A DNA stretch of 64,000 nt from the NCBI GenBank assembly GCA_041396905.1, contig JAWKXQ010000003.1, forward strand, positions 124,001 through 188,000. Reading direction: 5' to 3'. The DNA is from JACXVD01 sp020446665 (lineage in GTDB: Bacteria > Pseudomonadota > Alphaproteobacteria > Sphingomonadales > Sphingomonadaceae). The position numbers and the translations under genes were made by a program. Under the pieces are notes generated by a model. The model saw only the letters and a list, made by a program, of their open reading frames with translations. It was not told the origin of the DNA and did no database searches. Position 1 is the stretch's first letter, and each line of letters opens with the position of its first letter. This document shows, in pieces, positions 7,681-16,651 of the stretch.

Positions 7681-10600
7681 TCCTCGCCAAAGCCTCCACC
7701 ACCCGGCGTTTCGATCACGAACACATCGCCCGCTGCCATCTCCACGCTGGCGGTGGCGCTGAGTTCCTCCACCCGGCCATCGGCGCGCTCCACGCGGTTG
7801 TGGCCCACCGCACCATCGCCGCCGCCTGCCAGGCCGAAGGGGGCCACCTTGCGGCGGTTGGAGAGGATTTCGGCGCGCATCGGGGCGAGGAAGCGGATGC
7901 GCCGTTCCAACCCGTCGCCGCCATGCCAGCGCCCGGCCCCGCCCGATCCGCGCCGGATGGCGAAACGTTCCAGCAGCACGGGGAAGCGCGCCTCCAATAT
8001 CTCCGGGTCGGTCAGCCGCGAATTGGTCATGTGGGTCTGCACCGCATCGGCCCCGGCAAAACCCGGCCCCGCCCCTGCGCCGCCCGCGATCGTCTCGTAA
8101 TATTGGTGCGTATCATTGCCGAAGGTGAAATTGTTCATCGTCCCCTGACTGGCCGCGAGCGCGCCAAAGGCTCCGAACAGGGCATCGGTCACCAGTTGGC
8201 TGGTCTCGACATTGCCCGCCACCACCGCCGCAGGGTGGCGTGGGGAGAGCATGGAGCCTGCCGGGATGCGTATCTCCACCGGACGCAGGAAGCCGTCATT
8301 CATGGGTATGTCCGTGTCGATCAGCGTGCGGATGACATAGAGGCACGCCGCCCGCACTACAGCCTCGGGCGCGTTGAAATTATCGGGCAATTGCGCGCTG
8401 GTTCCGGCAAAGTCGATCACCGCACGGCCCGCTGCGGGTTCAAAGCGCAAGGCGACCTGCACCGCCGCGCCATTGTCGCTGGTGACGCTGTGCTGCCCGT
8501 CCTGCCCCGTCGCCAGCAGCTGCGAAACGGCCTGCGCGGAATAGGCCTGGAGGTGTTCCATGTAAGCGGAGACGACCTCCGCCCCATATTCCTCTGCCAG
8601 ACCAAGCAGTCGCGTGGCCCCGCGATTGCAGGCGGCCAGTTGCGCGGCGAGATCGGCAACATTCTGCGCGATATTGCGCGCCGGGTATGGGCCAGAGCCA
8701 AGCCGCGCGCGCAGATCGTCCTCAAGGAATACACCCTCGCGCCGCACCAGCACGGCATCCAGCACGACGCCTTCTTCCTCTATGCTGCGGCTGTTGGAGG
8801 GCATCGATCCCGGCGCTATCCCGCCAATATCGGCATGGTGGCCGCGCGCTGCGGTGAACCATGCAGGGGCATCGCCACCGGGCAGATAGACGGGCGCAAC
8901 CACAGTAATATCGGGCAGATGCGTGCCCCCGGCATAGGGCGCGTTGAGCGCATAGGCATCGCCGGGGCGCATGGTGCCACCATGCGCCGCCACCACCGCG
9001 CGTACGCTGTCCCCCATCGATCCGAGATGCACCGGCATATGCGGCGCATTGGCGACAAGATTGCCGCCCACATCAAAGATCGCACAGGAAAAATCCAGCC
9101 GCTCGCGGATGTTCACCGAGCTGGCGCTATGCTGCAGGGCAGCGCCCATTTCCTCGGCAATGGCCATGAACAGCCCGCCGAAAATTTCCAGCCGCACCGG
9201 GTCCATCTGCGCAGAGATCGCCTGCTTCTGCGCCCCTTCCGAGCGGGTGAGAACCAGCATGCCCTGCCCAGCCATCCGCGCGGTCCAGCCCGGTTCCACC
9301 ACGATGGTCGCGACCGGATCGATCACCAGCGCCGGGCCTGCCAGTTCCTGCCCCGCAGACAGTTCTGCACGCTGCCAGATCGGAGTACGAACGAGCGCCC
9401 CCTTGAGGTGGCACTGCGCTTCTCCGGCGGGTTTGCCTGCATGGTCCGCAAGGTCAAAGCTCAGCGCCTCGCCTTGCGCGGTTTGCGATACCGCTTCGAC
9501 ACGCAGCATCTCCATCACCAGCGGCGAGCTGTTGTCATAGCCGAATTGCGCGCGATAGGCGGCCGCAAAGGCGATGCTCATGGTTTCGACAGGGCCGAGT
9601 TCCACAGCGATGATGCTGTCGCTCTCTTCGCGTCGCAGATGGAGCTGTGTCTCCAGCGTGATCGACAAAGGATCGACGCCTTGCGCGGCCAGCGCCGCCC
9701 GTGCCTCTGCCCCCAACCGCTCCACCGCTTCGGCCAGCGCCCCTTCGCCGCCAGAAAGCGGCACTGCCAATGTCGCTTCGCGCACTTCGCGGCGGTCAGC
9801 CAGCCCCATGCCATAGGCGGAGAGCACGCCCGATAACGGCTGCACCAACACGGTTTCGATGCCCAGCGCCTCTGCCACCAGACAGGCATGCTGCCCGCCT
9901 GCCCCGCCAAAACAGGTGAGCGCGAATTGGGCGACATCATACCCCTTGGCCACAGAGACAGCACGGATCGCATTGGCCATGTTGGCGACTGCGATGGCAA
10001 GGAAACCCTCGGCGGCCTGCTCCGCACTCATGGTCTGGCCAGTGGCGGCTTCAATCTCAGCCAGCACTTCATCCATCCGTGCCTTCGCGGCTGCAAGGTC
10101 GAGCCTCTGATCGGCATCGGGGCCGAACACGGCAGGGAAATGCGCAGGCTGCAATTTGCCGAGCAGCAGATTGCAATCGGTCACGGTCAACGGTCCACCC
10201 TGGCGATAGCAAGCCGGCCCCGGCTGCGCCCCAGCGCTTTCCGGCCCGACCAGAAAGCGCGCGCCGTCAAAGCGGCAGATCGATCCGCCCCCGGCGGCGA
10301 CCGTGTGGATCCGCATCATTGGCGCGCGGATACGCACGCCTGCCACGCGGTTCTCATTGTCCCGCTCATATTTCCCGGCAAAGAGCGAGACATCGGTGGA
10401 GGTCCCGCCCATGTCGAAACCGATCACCCGGTCAAACCCGGCCTGCTGGCTCGTTTGCGCCATGCCAACAATCCCGCCTGCGGGGCCGGAGAGGATCGCA
10501 TCCTTCCCGCGAAACGCACTGCGCGCGGCCAGCCCGCCATTGCTCTGCATGAACAGCGGATCGTGGCCTTCCCCCAGCCCCGCCGCCAGTTGCGCGGTAT

Positions 10601-11252
10601 AGGCCTGCAGCACCGGCGAGAGATAAGCGTCCACAATCGTCGTATCCGCCCGCCCGACCAGCCGCGCCAGCGGCGAGACGCGGTGGCTGACCGCGATTTC
10701 CTCGAACCCTGCCTCTGCCGCCAGCTGTGCCAGCTCTTCCTCATGCTGCGTGAAGCGCCAGCCATGCATCAGTGCGATGGCGACAGCGCGCAGGCCGCTT
10801 GCCCGTGCCGCTTTCAGCCCCGCCAAAGCAGCCATGCGGTCAAGCGGCTGATAGACCGTGCCATCCGCCCCGATCCGTTCCGCCACTTCCAGCACCCTTG
10901 CCGCCAGCGGAGTGGGCTTGCGAATGGCGAGCGCGAAAATGTCGGGCCGTTCCTGCGTACCGATGGCGGGCAGATCGCCCAGCCCCTGCGTGGTCACTAG
11001 CAGCACCGGCTCGCCCTTGCGCTCCAGCAGGGCATTGGTGGCGATGGTCGTGCCTATCCTGATGTCGGCGGGCGGCAGTGGCCCGTCCTCCACCCCGGCA
11101 AGCCGCCGCATCGCTTCCAGTGCGGCGTCTTCATACTGCGCCGGATTCTCGGAAAGCAGCTTGGCAGTGTGCACCGATCCGTTGGGTGCGCGGGCAACCA
11201 CATCGGTAAAGGTCCCGCCCCGATCAATCCAGAACTGCCAGCGCCCGCTCAT
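7677..11252 (-). CDS. 5-oxoprolinase / hydantoinase A-B fusion
   Basis: This 1191-residue fused enzyme has HyuA and HyuB halves. The HyuA part begins with WIDRGGTFTDVVA and contains the actin-like ATPase motifs IGFDMGGTSTDVSL and CFGGAGGQHACLVA. The HyuB part (from about residue 690) starts with DPVRLEIFGGLFMAIAEEMG and ends in the glycine-rich FVIETPGGGGFG. The length matches eukaryotic-type ATP-dependent 5-oxoprolinase, which hydrolyses 5-oxoproline to glutamate in glutathione turnover. Related fusions act on hydantoins, so the substrate is not certain. The ATG at 11252 was chosen because homology begins at MSGRWQFWIDRGGTF; the frame extends a further 12 codons upstream. Confidence 0.9.
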   Translation of the reverse strand: MSGRWQFWIDRGGTFTDVVARAPNGSVHTAKLLSENPAQYEDAALEAMRRLAGVEDGPLPPADIRIGTTIATNALLERKGEPVLLVTTQGLGDLPAIGTQERPDIFALAIRKPTPLAARVLEVAERIGADGTVYQPLDRMAALAGLKAARASGLRAVAIALMHGWRFTQHEEELAQLAAEAGFEEIAVSHRVSPLARLVGRADTTIVDAYLSPVLQAYTAQLAAGLGEGHDPLFMQSNGGLAARSAFRGKDAILSGPAGGIVGMAQTSQQAGFDRVIGFDMGGTSTDVSLFAGKYERDNENRVAGVRIRAPMMRIHTVAAGGGSICRFDGARFLVGPESAGAQPGPACYRQGGPLTVTDCNLLLGKLQPAHFPAVFGPDADQRLDLAAAKARMDEVLAEIEAATGQTMSAEQAAEGFLAIAVANMANAIRAVSVAKGYDVAQFALTCFGGAGGQHACLVAEALGIETVLVQPLSGVLSAYGMGLADRREVREATLAVPLSGGEGALAEAVERLGAEARAALAAQGVDPLSITLETQLHLRREESDSIIAVELGPVETMSIAFAAAYRAQFGYDNSSPLVMEMLRVEAVSQTAQGEALSFDLADHAGKPAGEAQCHLKGALVRTPIWQRAELSAGQELAGPALVIDPVATIVVEPGWTARMAGQGMLVLTRSEGAQKQAISAQMDPVRLEIFGGLFMAIAEEMGAALQHSASSVNIRERLDFSCAIFDVGGNLVANAPHMPVHLGSMGDSVRAVVAAHGGTMRPGDAYALNAPYAGGTHLPDITVVAPVYLPGGDAPAWFTAARGHHADIGGIAPGSMPSNSRSIEEEGVVLDAVLVRREGVFLEDDLRARLGSGPYPARNIAQNVADLAAQLAACNRGATRLLGLAEEYGAEVVSAYMEHLQAYSAQAVSQLLATGQDGQHSVTSDNGAAVQVALRFEPAAGRAVIDFAGTSAQLPDNFNAPEAVVRAACLYVIRTLIDTDIPMNDGFLRPVEIRIPAGSMLSPRHPAAVVAGNVETSQLVTDALFGAFGALAASQGTMNNFTFGNDTHQYYETIAGGAGAGPGFAGADAVQTHMTNSRLTDPEILEARFPVLLERFAIRRGSGGAGRWHGGDGLERRIRFLAPMRAEILSNRRKVAPFGLAGGGDGAVGHNRVERADGRVEELSATASVEMAAGDVFVIETPGGGGFGED

Positions 11253-11359
11253 GCACTTGCCTATGGCCCTGCCGACTTGGGCTCGCAAGCCATGCCGGTG
11301 ACCAATCGTTAACCATCATGCTTCATACCTCAGTCTGAACAATTAGGAAAAGTGGGGCC

Positions 11360-13732
11360 ATGGACGACCTGCTGGCAGAATTTGTCGCGGAAACCCGCGA
11401 AATGCTGGAAGCGCTGGAGAGCGAAATCGTCGCCTGGGAACAGGTGCCGGGGGACAAGGCACGCCTGGATGCAATCTTCCGCTTCGTGCACACTGTGAAA
11501 GGCAATTGTGGTTTCTTTGACCTGCCCCGCCTTGCCAAATTAAGCCATGCTGCGGAGTCCGCGCTGGCAGAAGTCCGCGCAGGTCGCCGCCAGCCCGATA
11601 GCGCGCTGGTCGATGCGGTGCTGGCCACTATCGACAGGATCGTGGCCATGGTCGATGCGCTGGAAGCAGGGCAGGACTATCCCGAAGGCGGTGATGACGC
11701 GCTGATGGCCGCACTGGAACCCAGCAATGACGATGGCGGAGAGGCAGCTGCCCTGCGCGCGCAATCGGTTGATAAAGGGCAGGCCAATAGCCCCGGTCGC
11801 GATGGCCCACGTTCGATCCGCTTGCCGGTGGAATTGCTCGACCGGGTGATGTCGGGCGTGTCCGATATGGTGCTGGCGCGCAATGAACTCGCCCGCCGTC
11901 TGCGCGATTATGGGGTGGAGCCGACGATTGACGGCCCGTTTGAACGACTATCCGCCGTGCTGGATGATGTCCGTGACGGGATCACCCGCATGCGCATGCA
12001 GCGGATCGAGCACTTGTTCAATGCCTTCCCCCGGCTGGTCCGAGACCTTTCGGCAGAACTGGGCAAGCAAGTGCTGATCGATGTTGAAGGCGGCGAAGTG
12101 GAGCTCGACCGTGAGATGGTCGAAATGATCCGCGATCCGCTTACGCATATTATCCGCAACGCAGTGGATCACGGTTTTGAAACTCCAGCCGAACGGATCG
12201 CAGCTGGTAAGCGCGAGATCGGCTTGCTGCATATTTCCGCCCGTCAGTCTGGCAACCGCATCCTGATCGCGGTCAGCGATGATGGGCGCGGGATTGATAC
12301 CGGCAAACTCGCGGACAAGGCCGTGGCCAGCAAGATCGCCAGCCGGGCTGAAATAGCCGCAATGGATGAGGACGAAAAACTCGCTCTGATCTTTGAACCT
12401 GGCATCTCCACCGCGGCTGCGGTTACTTCCATTTCCGGGCGCGGCGTGGGCATGGATGTCGTCCGCGCCAATATTGAGCGTGTCGGCGGGACGATTGACG
12501 TTACCAGCGCCCCCGGCAAGGGCACACGCATCTTGCTGTTCCTGCCGCTGACGCTCAGTATTATCCCGGCGCTGACCATCGAATGTTGCGGCCAACGATA
12601 TGCCATTCCCCGGTCCTATATCGAGGAAATCATCCATTCCCGTTCAGGTAGTGCAGAACTGGTGCAAATGGGCGACGCGTGGCTGGCAACGGTCCGAGGA
12701 GAGCGCATTCGCTGCCTTACGCTGGCAGCAGTATTCGGCATTGATCAGCAATCCGGCCCGCAGCGGGCTACGCTCATTCTGGTACGGCTGGCAGGTGGGG
12801 ATTTCTTTGCTCTCGCCGTGGACCGCGTGTTGGACCACGAAGAGCTGGTCATCAAGCCGTTGGCACCAGCAGTCATGGCGACCGGCCTCTATGCGGGCAC
12901 TTCGCTGCTTGACGATGGCAGCCCGGTGCTGATGCTCGACATCGCCGGGATCGCCCGCAAACATGACCTGATCAGCGATGTGCATCGCCGCGTGCGGCGC
13001 GAGCTTCCGGGTCTGGAGCATGCTGTCTCCGCTGAAAATGGCGTTCCGGTGCTGCTGTTCACTGGTCTGGATAGTCGCCGCCGTGCTGTGCGGCTGGATG
13101 TCGTCAACCGGGTTGACAAGGTTGAACCAACCTCGGTGACGCTGACCGATGATGGTGCGCGGATCGTGCTGGATGACAAGGTCTTCCCGCTGGCCGGAGT
13201 AAATCGCGGCGCTGTGCCGGAAGGCCGTTTCCCGATCCTGCGGCTCAGCGATGGCAAGTGCGAACTTGCCTATGCCGTGCAGGCAATTGCCGATTCCGCG
13301 CAGATTGACGGGGAAATTTCTCCCGCTGCCCGCGCTGGCGAGATTGAAGGAATCGCCCTGGTTGAAGGAGAGCCTGTAGAAGTGCTGGATTGCCACTGGC
13401 TGTTTGCCAGCGAACAACGCGGGTCGGCTGTGTTGAATCCGGCAACCTGCCGTTTTGATGGCAATGATCCCTGGCTGGACACCATCCTGCGGCCGCTCGC
13501 GGAAAGTGCCGGTTATCGTGTGGTCAGCGATGAAACCCAGCATGCCGATGTCGTGATAACCACCAATGGTTTGGGCGATGGCGCGGGCAGTGATGCAGAT
13601 GGCGCCGGAAACCGTATCCGCGTAGTCTCTGATCCGGATATTGCCGGGCGAGAAGCCGGGACGATCTATCGCTATGACCGTGCCGGGTTGCTCGCCGCGC
13701 TGGCGCAAGCACGCATGGGGAGAGTGGCATGA
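11360..13732 (+). CDS. cheA: Chemotaxis histidine kinase CheA
   Basis: This 790-residue kinase heads the chemotaxis operon. The HPt domain (1-105) has the phospho-accepting His44 in RFVHTVKGNCGF. A dimerisation helix pair follows (RSIRLPVELLDRVMSG). The HATPase domain shows the N box HIIRNAVDHGFETP, the DDGRGID motif and GRGVGMDVVRANI. A CheW-like regulatory domain then begins at PALTIECCGQRYAIP. Beyond it lie about 250 residues resembling a second, divergent CheW-like module and a weak receiver-like end, longer than standard CheA. No separate P2 (CheY/CheB-docking) domain is evident. The gene overlaps cheW by four bases. Confidence 0.93.
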   Translation: MDDLLAEFVAETREMLEALESEIVAWEQVPGDKARLDAIFRFVHTVKGNCGFFDLPRLAKLSHAAESALAEVRAGRRQPDSALVDAVLATIDRIVAMVDALEAGQDYPEGGDDALMAALEPSNDDGGEAAALRAQSVDKGQANSPGRDGPRSIRLPVELLDRVMSGVSDMVLARNELARRLRDYGVEPTIDGPFERLSAVLDDVRDGITRMRMQRIEHLFNAFPRLVRDLSAELGKQVLIDVEGGEVELDREMVEMIRDPLTHIIRNAVDHGFETPAERIAAGKREIGLLHISARQSGNRILIAVSDDGRGIDTGKLADKAVASKIASRAEIAAMDEDEKLALIFEPGISTAAAVTSISGRGVGMDVVRANIERVGGTIDVTSAPGKGTRILLFLPLTLSIIPALTIECCGQRYAIPRSYIEEIIHSRSGSAELVQMGDAWLATVRGERIRCLTLAAVFGIDQQSGPQRATLILVRLAGGDFFALAVDRVLDHEELVIKPLAPAVMATGLYAGTSLLDDGSPVLMLDIAGIARKHDLISDVHRRVRRELPGLEHAVSAENGVPVLLFTGLDSRRRAVRLDVVNRVDKVEPTSVTLTDDGARIVLDDKVFPLAGVNRGAVPEGRFPILRLSDGKCELAYAVQAIADSAQIDGEISPAARAGEIEGIALVEGEPVEVLDCHWLFASEQRGSAVLNPATCRFDGNDPWLDTILRPLAESAGYRVVSDETQHADVVITTNGLGDGAGSDADGAGNRIRVVSDPDIAGREAGTIYRYDRAGLLAALAQARMGRVA

Positions 13733-14166
13733 GCGAGCTGCTACTCCTCGCCCGTATCGCCGGGCGTCGTATCGCCTTCCGGGCGCTCGATGTAAATTCG
13801 GTGGTGGAGATTGACACGCTCACGCCGGTTCCCGGAACGCCCTCCTTCGTCTCCGGACTTGCTGCCCTGCGCAGCCGGGCGCTGACCGTGATCGACAGCG
13901 CAAAGGCGCTTGAACTGGAACAGGCGACGACGGGCCTCGAAGCCATCGTGACCGAGCATGATGGCCACCTTTACGCCCTCCAGGTCGAAGCGGTGGAAGA
14001 TGTGGCAGAGGCTCTGTCCGAACCGCAGGATGTGCGCGGATCAGTCGGCCCCGGCTGGGAACACGCCGCACGCGGCATGGTGGAAAGCTCCGCCGGCCCC
14101 ATCCTGCTGCTTGATGCGGGCGCAATTATTGCAGGCCCTGCGCATTCTGCGCTGCGGGCGGCTTAA
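13729..14166 (+). CDS. cheW: Chemotaxis adaptor CheW
   Basis: This 145-residue single CheW domain opens with RIAGRRIAFRALDVNSVVEI, the usual first beta strands, and contains PGTPSFVSGLAALRSRALTV, the PxxxxGxxxLRG-type adaptor motif. It couples CheA to methyl-accepting receptors at the membrane. Its ATG overlaps the cheA stop (ATGA), indicating translational coupling, and cheY follows after 51 bases. Confidence 0.88.
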   Translation: MSELLLLARIAGRRIAFRALDVNSVVEIDTLTPVPGTPSFVSGLAALRSRALTVIDSAKALELEQATTGLEAIVTEHDGHLYALQVEAVEDVAEALSEPQDVRGSVGPGWEHAARGMVESSAGPILLLDAGAIIAGPAHSALRAA

Positions 14167-14217
14167 GCGCTTGGTTACTTCAATGGGACTAGAATTCGCC
14201 GAAGGAAGGGAACGGCA

Positions 14218-14583
14218 ATGAAGAACTGCCTGATAGTTGATGACTCGCGGGTGATCCGCAAGGTTTCGCGGCATATTCTCGAAACCATGGGCTTTGCCGT
14301 GGATGAAGCGGAAAATGGACAGTTGGGGCTGGAAGCATGCGATGCCAACATGCCCGATGTCATCCTGCTTGACTGGAACATGCCGGTCATGACCGGGATC
14401 GAATTCATCACGCAACTGCGCCAACGCGAAGGTGGCGACAAGCCCAAGGTCGTGTTCTGCACCACGGAAAACGACGTGGCCCATATTCGCGAAGCGATCA
14501 GCGCCGGTGCCGACGAATATGTCATGAAGCCGTTCGATCACGAAACGCTCCAGATCAAGCTGCAACTGGTTGGCGTAGCTTAG
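14218..14583 (+). CDS. cheY: Response regulator CheY-like receiver
   Basis: This stand-alone receiver domain has 121 residues. The acidic pair is in CLIVDDSRVIRK, the phosphorylated aspartate is Asp52 in LLDWNMPVMTG, the conserved Thr lies in VVFCTTEND, and the lysine is in YVMKPFDHE. All catalytic positions are kept. GGAAGGGAACGGCA precedes the ATG. As the only free receiver in the che operon, it is the likely output or phosphate-sink partner of CheA. No flagellar genes lie in this window, so the target is not known here. Confidence 0.92.
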   Translation: MKNCLIVDDSRVIRKVSRHILETMGFAVDEAENGQLGLEACDANMPDVILLDWNMPVMTGIEFITQLRQREGGDKPKVVFCTTENDVAHIREAISAGADEYVMKPFDHETLQIKLQLVGVA

Positions 14584-14592
14584 GGCGCCGCC

Positions 14593-15684
14593 ATGCGCAG
14601 CGCTGCCCCTCAATCCCGGGCGGTCACCGAACAGGACAAACCGCCCCTGGCTGACGCGATCCGCGTTATGATCGTGGACGATTCTCTTGTCGTCCGCTCA
14701 GCCCTGCGTCGCGCCATCGAAGATGCGTCCGGCATGTCTATCGTCGCGACTGCCTCGAGCGGCGAACAGGCGATCAGTCAGCTCGCAACGGTCCAGGTCG
14801 ATGTAATCCTGCTTGACCTCGAAATGCCCGGCATGGGCGGACTCGAAGCGCTCCCCCGGATTATCCGGGAAGGGAGCGGCGCGCGAGTGCTGATTGTCTC
14901 CTCGCTTACCAGTGAAGGAGCGGAGGCAACCCTTACCGCGCTGTCCATGGGGGCAGCCGATACTTTGCTGAAACCGGTGACGGGCGGATTTGATGACGCC
15001 TACCGTGCGGACTTGCTCGCCCGGATTCGCGCTTTGGGCGGCAAAGAGCATCGCCCGGCCCCGGCGAAATTGCCTGTTCAGTCAATGCGCCCGGCGCGCT
15101 TGTCTGCCAAGCGGCCGCGCATAGTCGCAATTGGAGCATCGACCGGTGGCATCCACGCCCTGTGCCTGCTGCTCAAGGCCTTGCCACGCAATTTTGATCT
15201 GCCGATTGCGGTGACCCAGCATCTGCCCACCTCCTTCCTCCCGGTCTTTGCGCGCCAGCTGGAACTGGCTTCCGCGCGCAAGGCCAGCATTGCTTCAGAC
15301 GGGTCTGTGGCCAAGGCAGGGGAAATCCTGATCGCACCGGGTGAAGGCCATATGATGTTCACCCGCCGCGGAGAGCAGATCATTGCCCGTATTTCAGACT
15401 TCCCCACTCCCAGCGGGTGCCGCCCTTCGGTTGATCCGATGTTTGAATCACTGGCGGAACAACTCGATGGCTGTGCGATCGGCGTGGTCCTGTCCGGCAT
15501 GGGCAAGGACGGGGCGGAAGGTGCCGCCCTGCTTGCCCAGCTAGGCGGGACAGTGATGGCGCAAGACGCGGAAAGCTGCTCTGTCTGGGGGATGCCGCGT
15601 GCGGTTACCACCAGCGGCATCGCCAGCGTAGTCGCTCCGCCTGCTGTACTCGCTGCACGGATCGCCGCAGGGATCGCAGCATGA
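14593..15684 (+). CDS. cheB: Chemotaxis protein-glutamate methylesterase CheB
   Basis: This 363-residue two-domain protein has an N-terminal receiver (VMIVDDSLVVRSAL, Asp in ILLDLEMPGMGGLEAL) and a C-terminal methylesterase. The esterase triad is visible as Ser in AIGASTGGIHAL, His in VTQHLPTSF and Asp in LSGMGKDGAEGA. It removes methyl groups from receptor glutamates and is activated through CheA phosphorylation. It starts nine bases after cheY and overlaps cheR by four bases. The first 20 residues are a short unstructured leader. Confidence 0.93.
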   Translation: MRSAAPQSRAVTEQDKPPLADAIRVMIVDDSLVVRSALRRAIEDASGMSIVATASSGEQAISQLATVQVDVILLDLEMPGMGGLEALPRIIREGSGARVLIVSSLTSEGAEATLTALSMGAADTLLKPVTGGFDDAYRADLLARIRALGGKEHRPAPAKLPVQSMRPARLSAKRPRIVAIGASTGGIHALCLLLKALPRNFDLPIAVTQHLPTSFLPVFARQLELASARKASIASDGSVAKAGEILIAPGEGHMMFTRRGEQIIARISDFPTPSGCRPSVDPMFESLAEQLDGCAIGVVLSGMGKDGAEGAALLAQLGGTVMAQDAESCSVWGMPRAVTTSGIASVVAPPAVLAARIAAGIAA

Positions 15685-16532
15685 GCGCGCAGGAAGATTC
15701 GATCTCCTACCGCATCATTGCGGATTTGCTGGAGGCCCGCACCGGGCAACAGATCGACCGGGGCCGCCGCTGGCGAATCCCGACGACACTGGCAACCGTA
15801 TTCCGCAAGCGTGGCATTTCCAACGTCGACCAGCTGGTCTGTCTGCTCGCTTCACCCGGCGAAGAGCGGCTGGCTGACGAAGTAGTCGAAGCGCTGCTGA
15901 ATAACGAAACCTATTTCTTCCGCGACCGGGCGATGTTTGATCAACTGGATGAACATGTCTTGCCAGCGCTCCGGCAAAAGCGGGCAATGCGTAAACGACT
16001 GAGCATCTGGTGCGCAGGCTGCTCCACCGGGCAGGAGCCGCTTTCACTGGCCATGCTGTTCCGCAGCCGGAAAGCGCAATGGGACGGCTGGACCATCGAC
16101 ATTGTCGGGACGGATATCTCCAGCAAGGCAATCTCGACCGCACGGCGCGGCATTTACAGCCAGTTCGAAGTGCAGCGCGGGCTGAGCGTCACGCAGATGC
16201 TGACGCATTTCGAAGAGACGCCGGAAGGGTGGAAGGTCGATCCGGCCTTGCGCAGCATGATCCGCTATCGCGAACGCAATTTGCTCGATACCAGCGACCC
16301 TGCCCAGCGCTTCGATCTGGTGCTGTGCCGCAATGTCCTGCTCTATTTTGACCGGCCTACCCGGTCACGGGCCCTGGATATCATCCACTCAGCCATGGCC
16401 GAAGATGGCTGGCTGATGCTGGGCGCAGGCGAGACAGTTTCCAACCTGAGCAAACAATTGGTGCACATCCCGCACACAATCGGCCTGCATCAGACTGCCA
16501 GCACTGTGCAGGCCAAAAAACGGGCTCTTTAG
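15681..16532 (+). CDS. cheR: Chemotaxis protein methyltransferase CheR
   Basis: The 283-residue protein shows both CheR parts: the N-terminal helical domain with EALLNNETYFFRD, and the S-adenosylmethionine-binding core with SIWCAGCSTGQEPLSLAM (family GCStGeEpYSla). DLVLCRNVLLYFDRPTR is the conserved VifCRNVliYF motif. It methylates receptor glutamates, opposing CheB. The start codon overlaps the cheB stop (ATGA). The downstream MCP ends in LAQVRRD and has no NWETF-type CheR tether. Confidence 0.93.
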   Translation: MSAQEDSISYRIIADLLEARTGQQIDRGRRWRIPTTLATVFRKRGISNVDQLVCLLASPGEERLADEVVEALLNNETYFFRDRAMFDQLDEHVLPALRQKRAMRKRLSIWCAGCSTGQEPLSLAMLFRSRKAQWDGWTIDIVGTDISSKAISTARRGIYSQFEVQRGLSVTQMLTHFEETPEGWKVDPALRSMIRYRERNLLDTSDPAQRFDLVLCRNVLLYFDRPTRSRALDIIHSAMAEDGWLMLGAGETVSNLSKQLVHIPHTIGLHQTASTVQAKKRAL

Positions 16533-16651
16533 GCCGAACAGTCACTCAAACTGCTGCTTTCATGGGTAAGATGTCCTTAACGCTTACTTAGCCTAAGGCG
16601 GCTATTACCCTTCCAGCAAAAAGTTTGACGATTTGCAGGAATGTAGCACGC

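Noticed and set aside
7647..9836. 729-codon open frame on the plus strand
   Set aside because: It lies antisense to the well-supported 5-oxoprolinase gene, shows no domain and is rich in Arg/His/Gly, as expected of the complement of GC-rich coding DNA.
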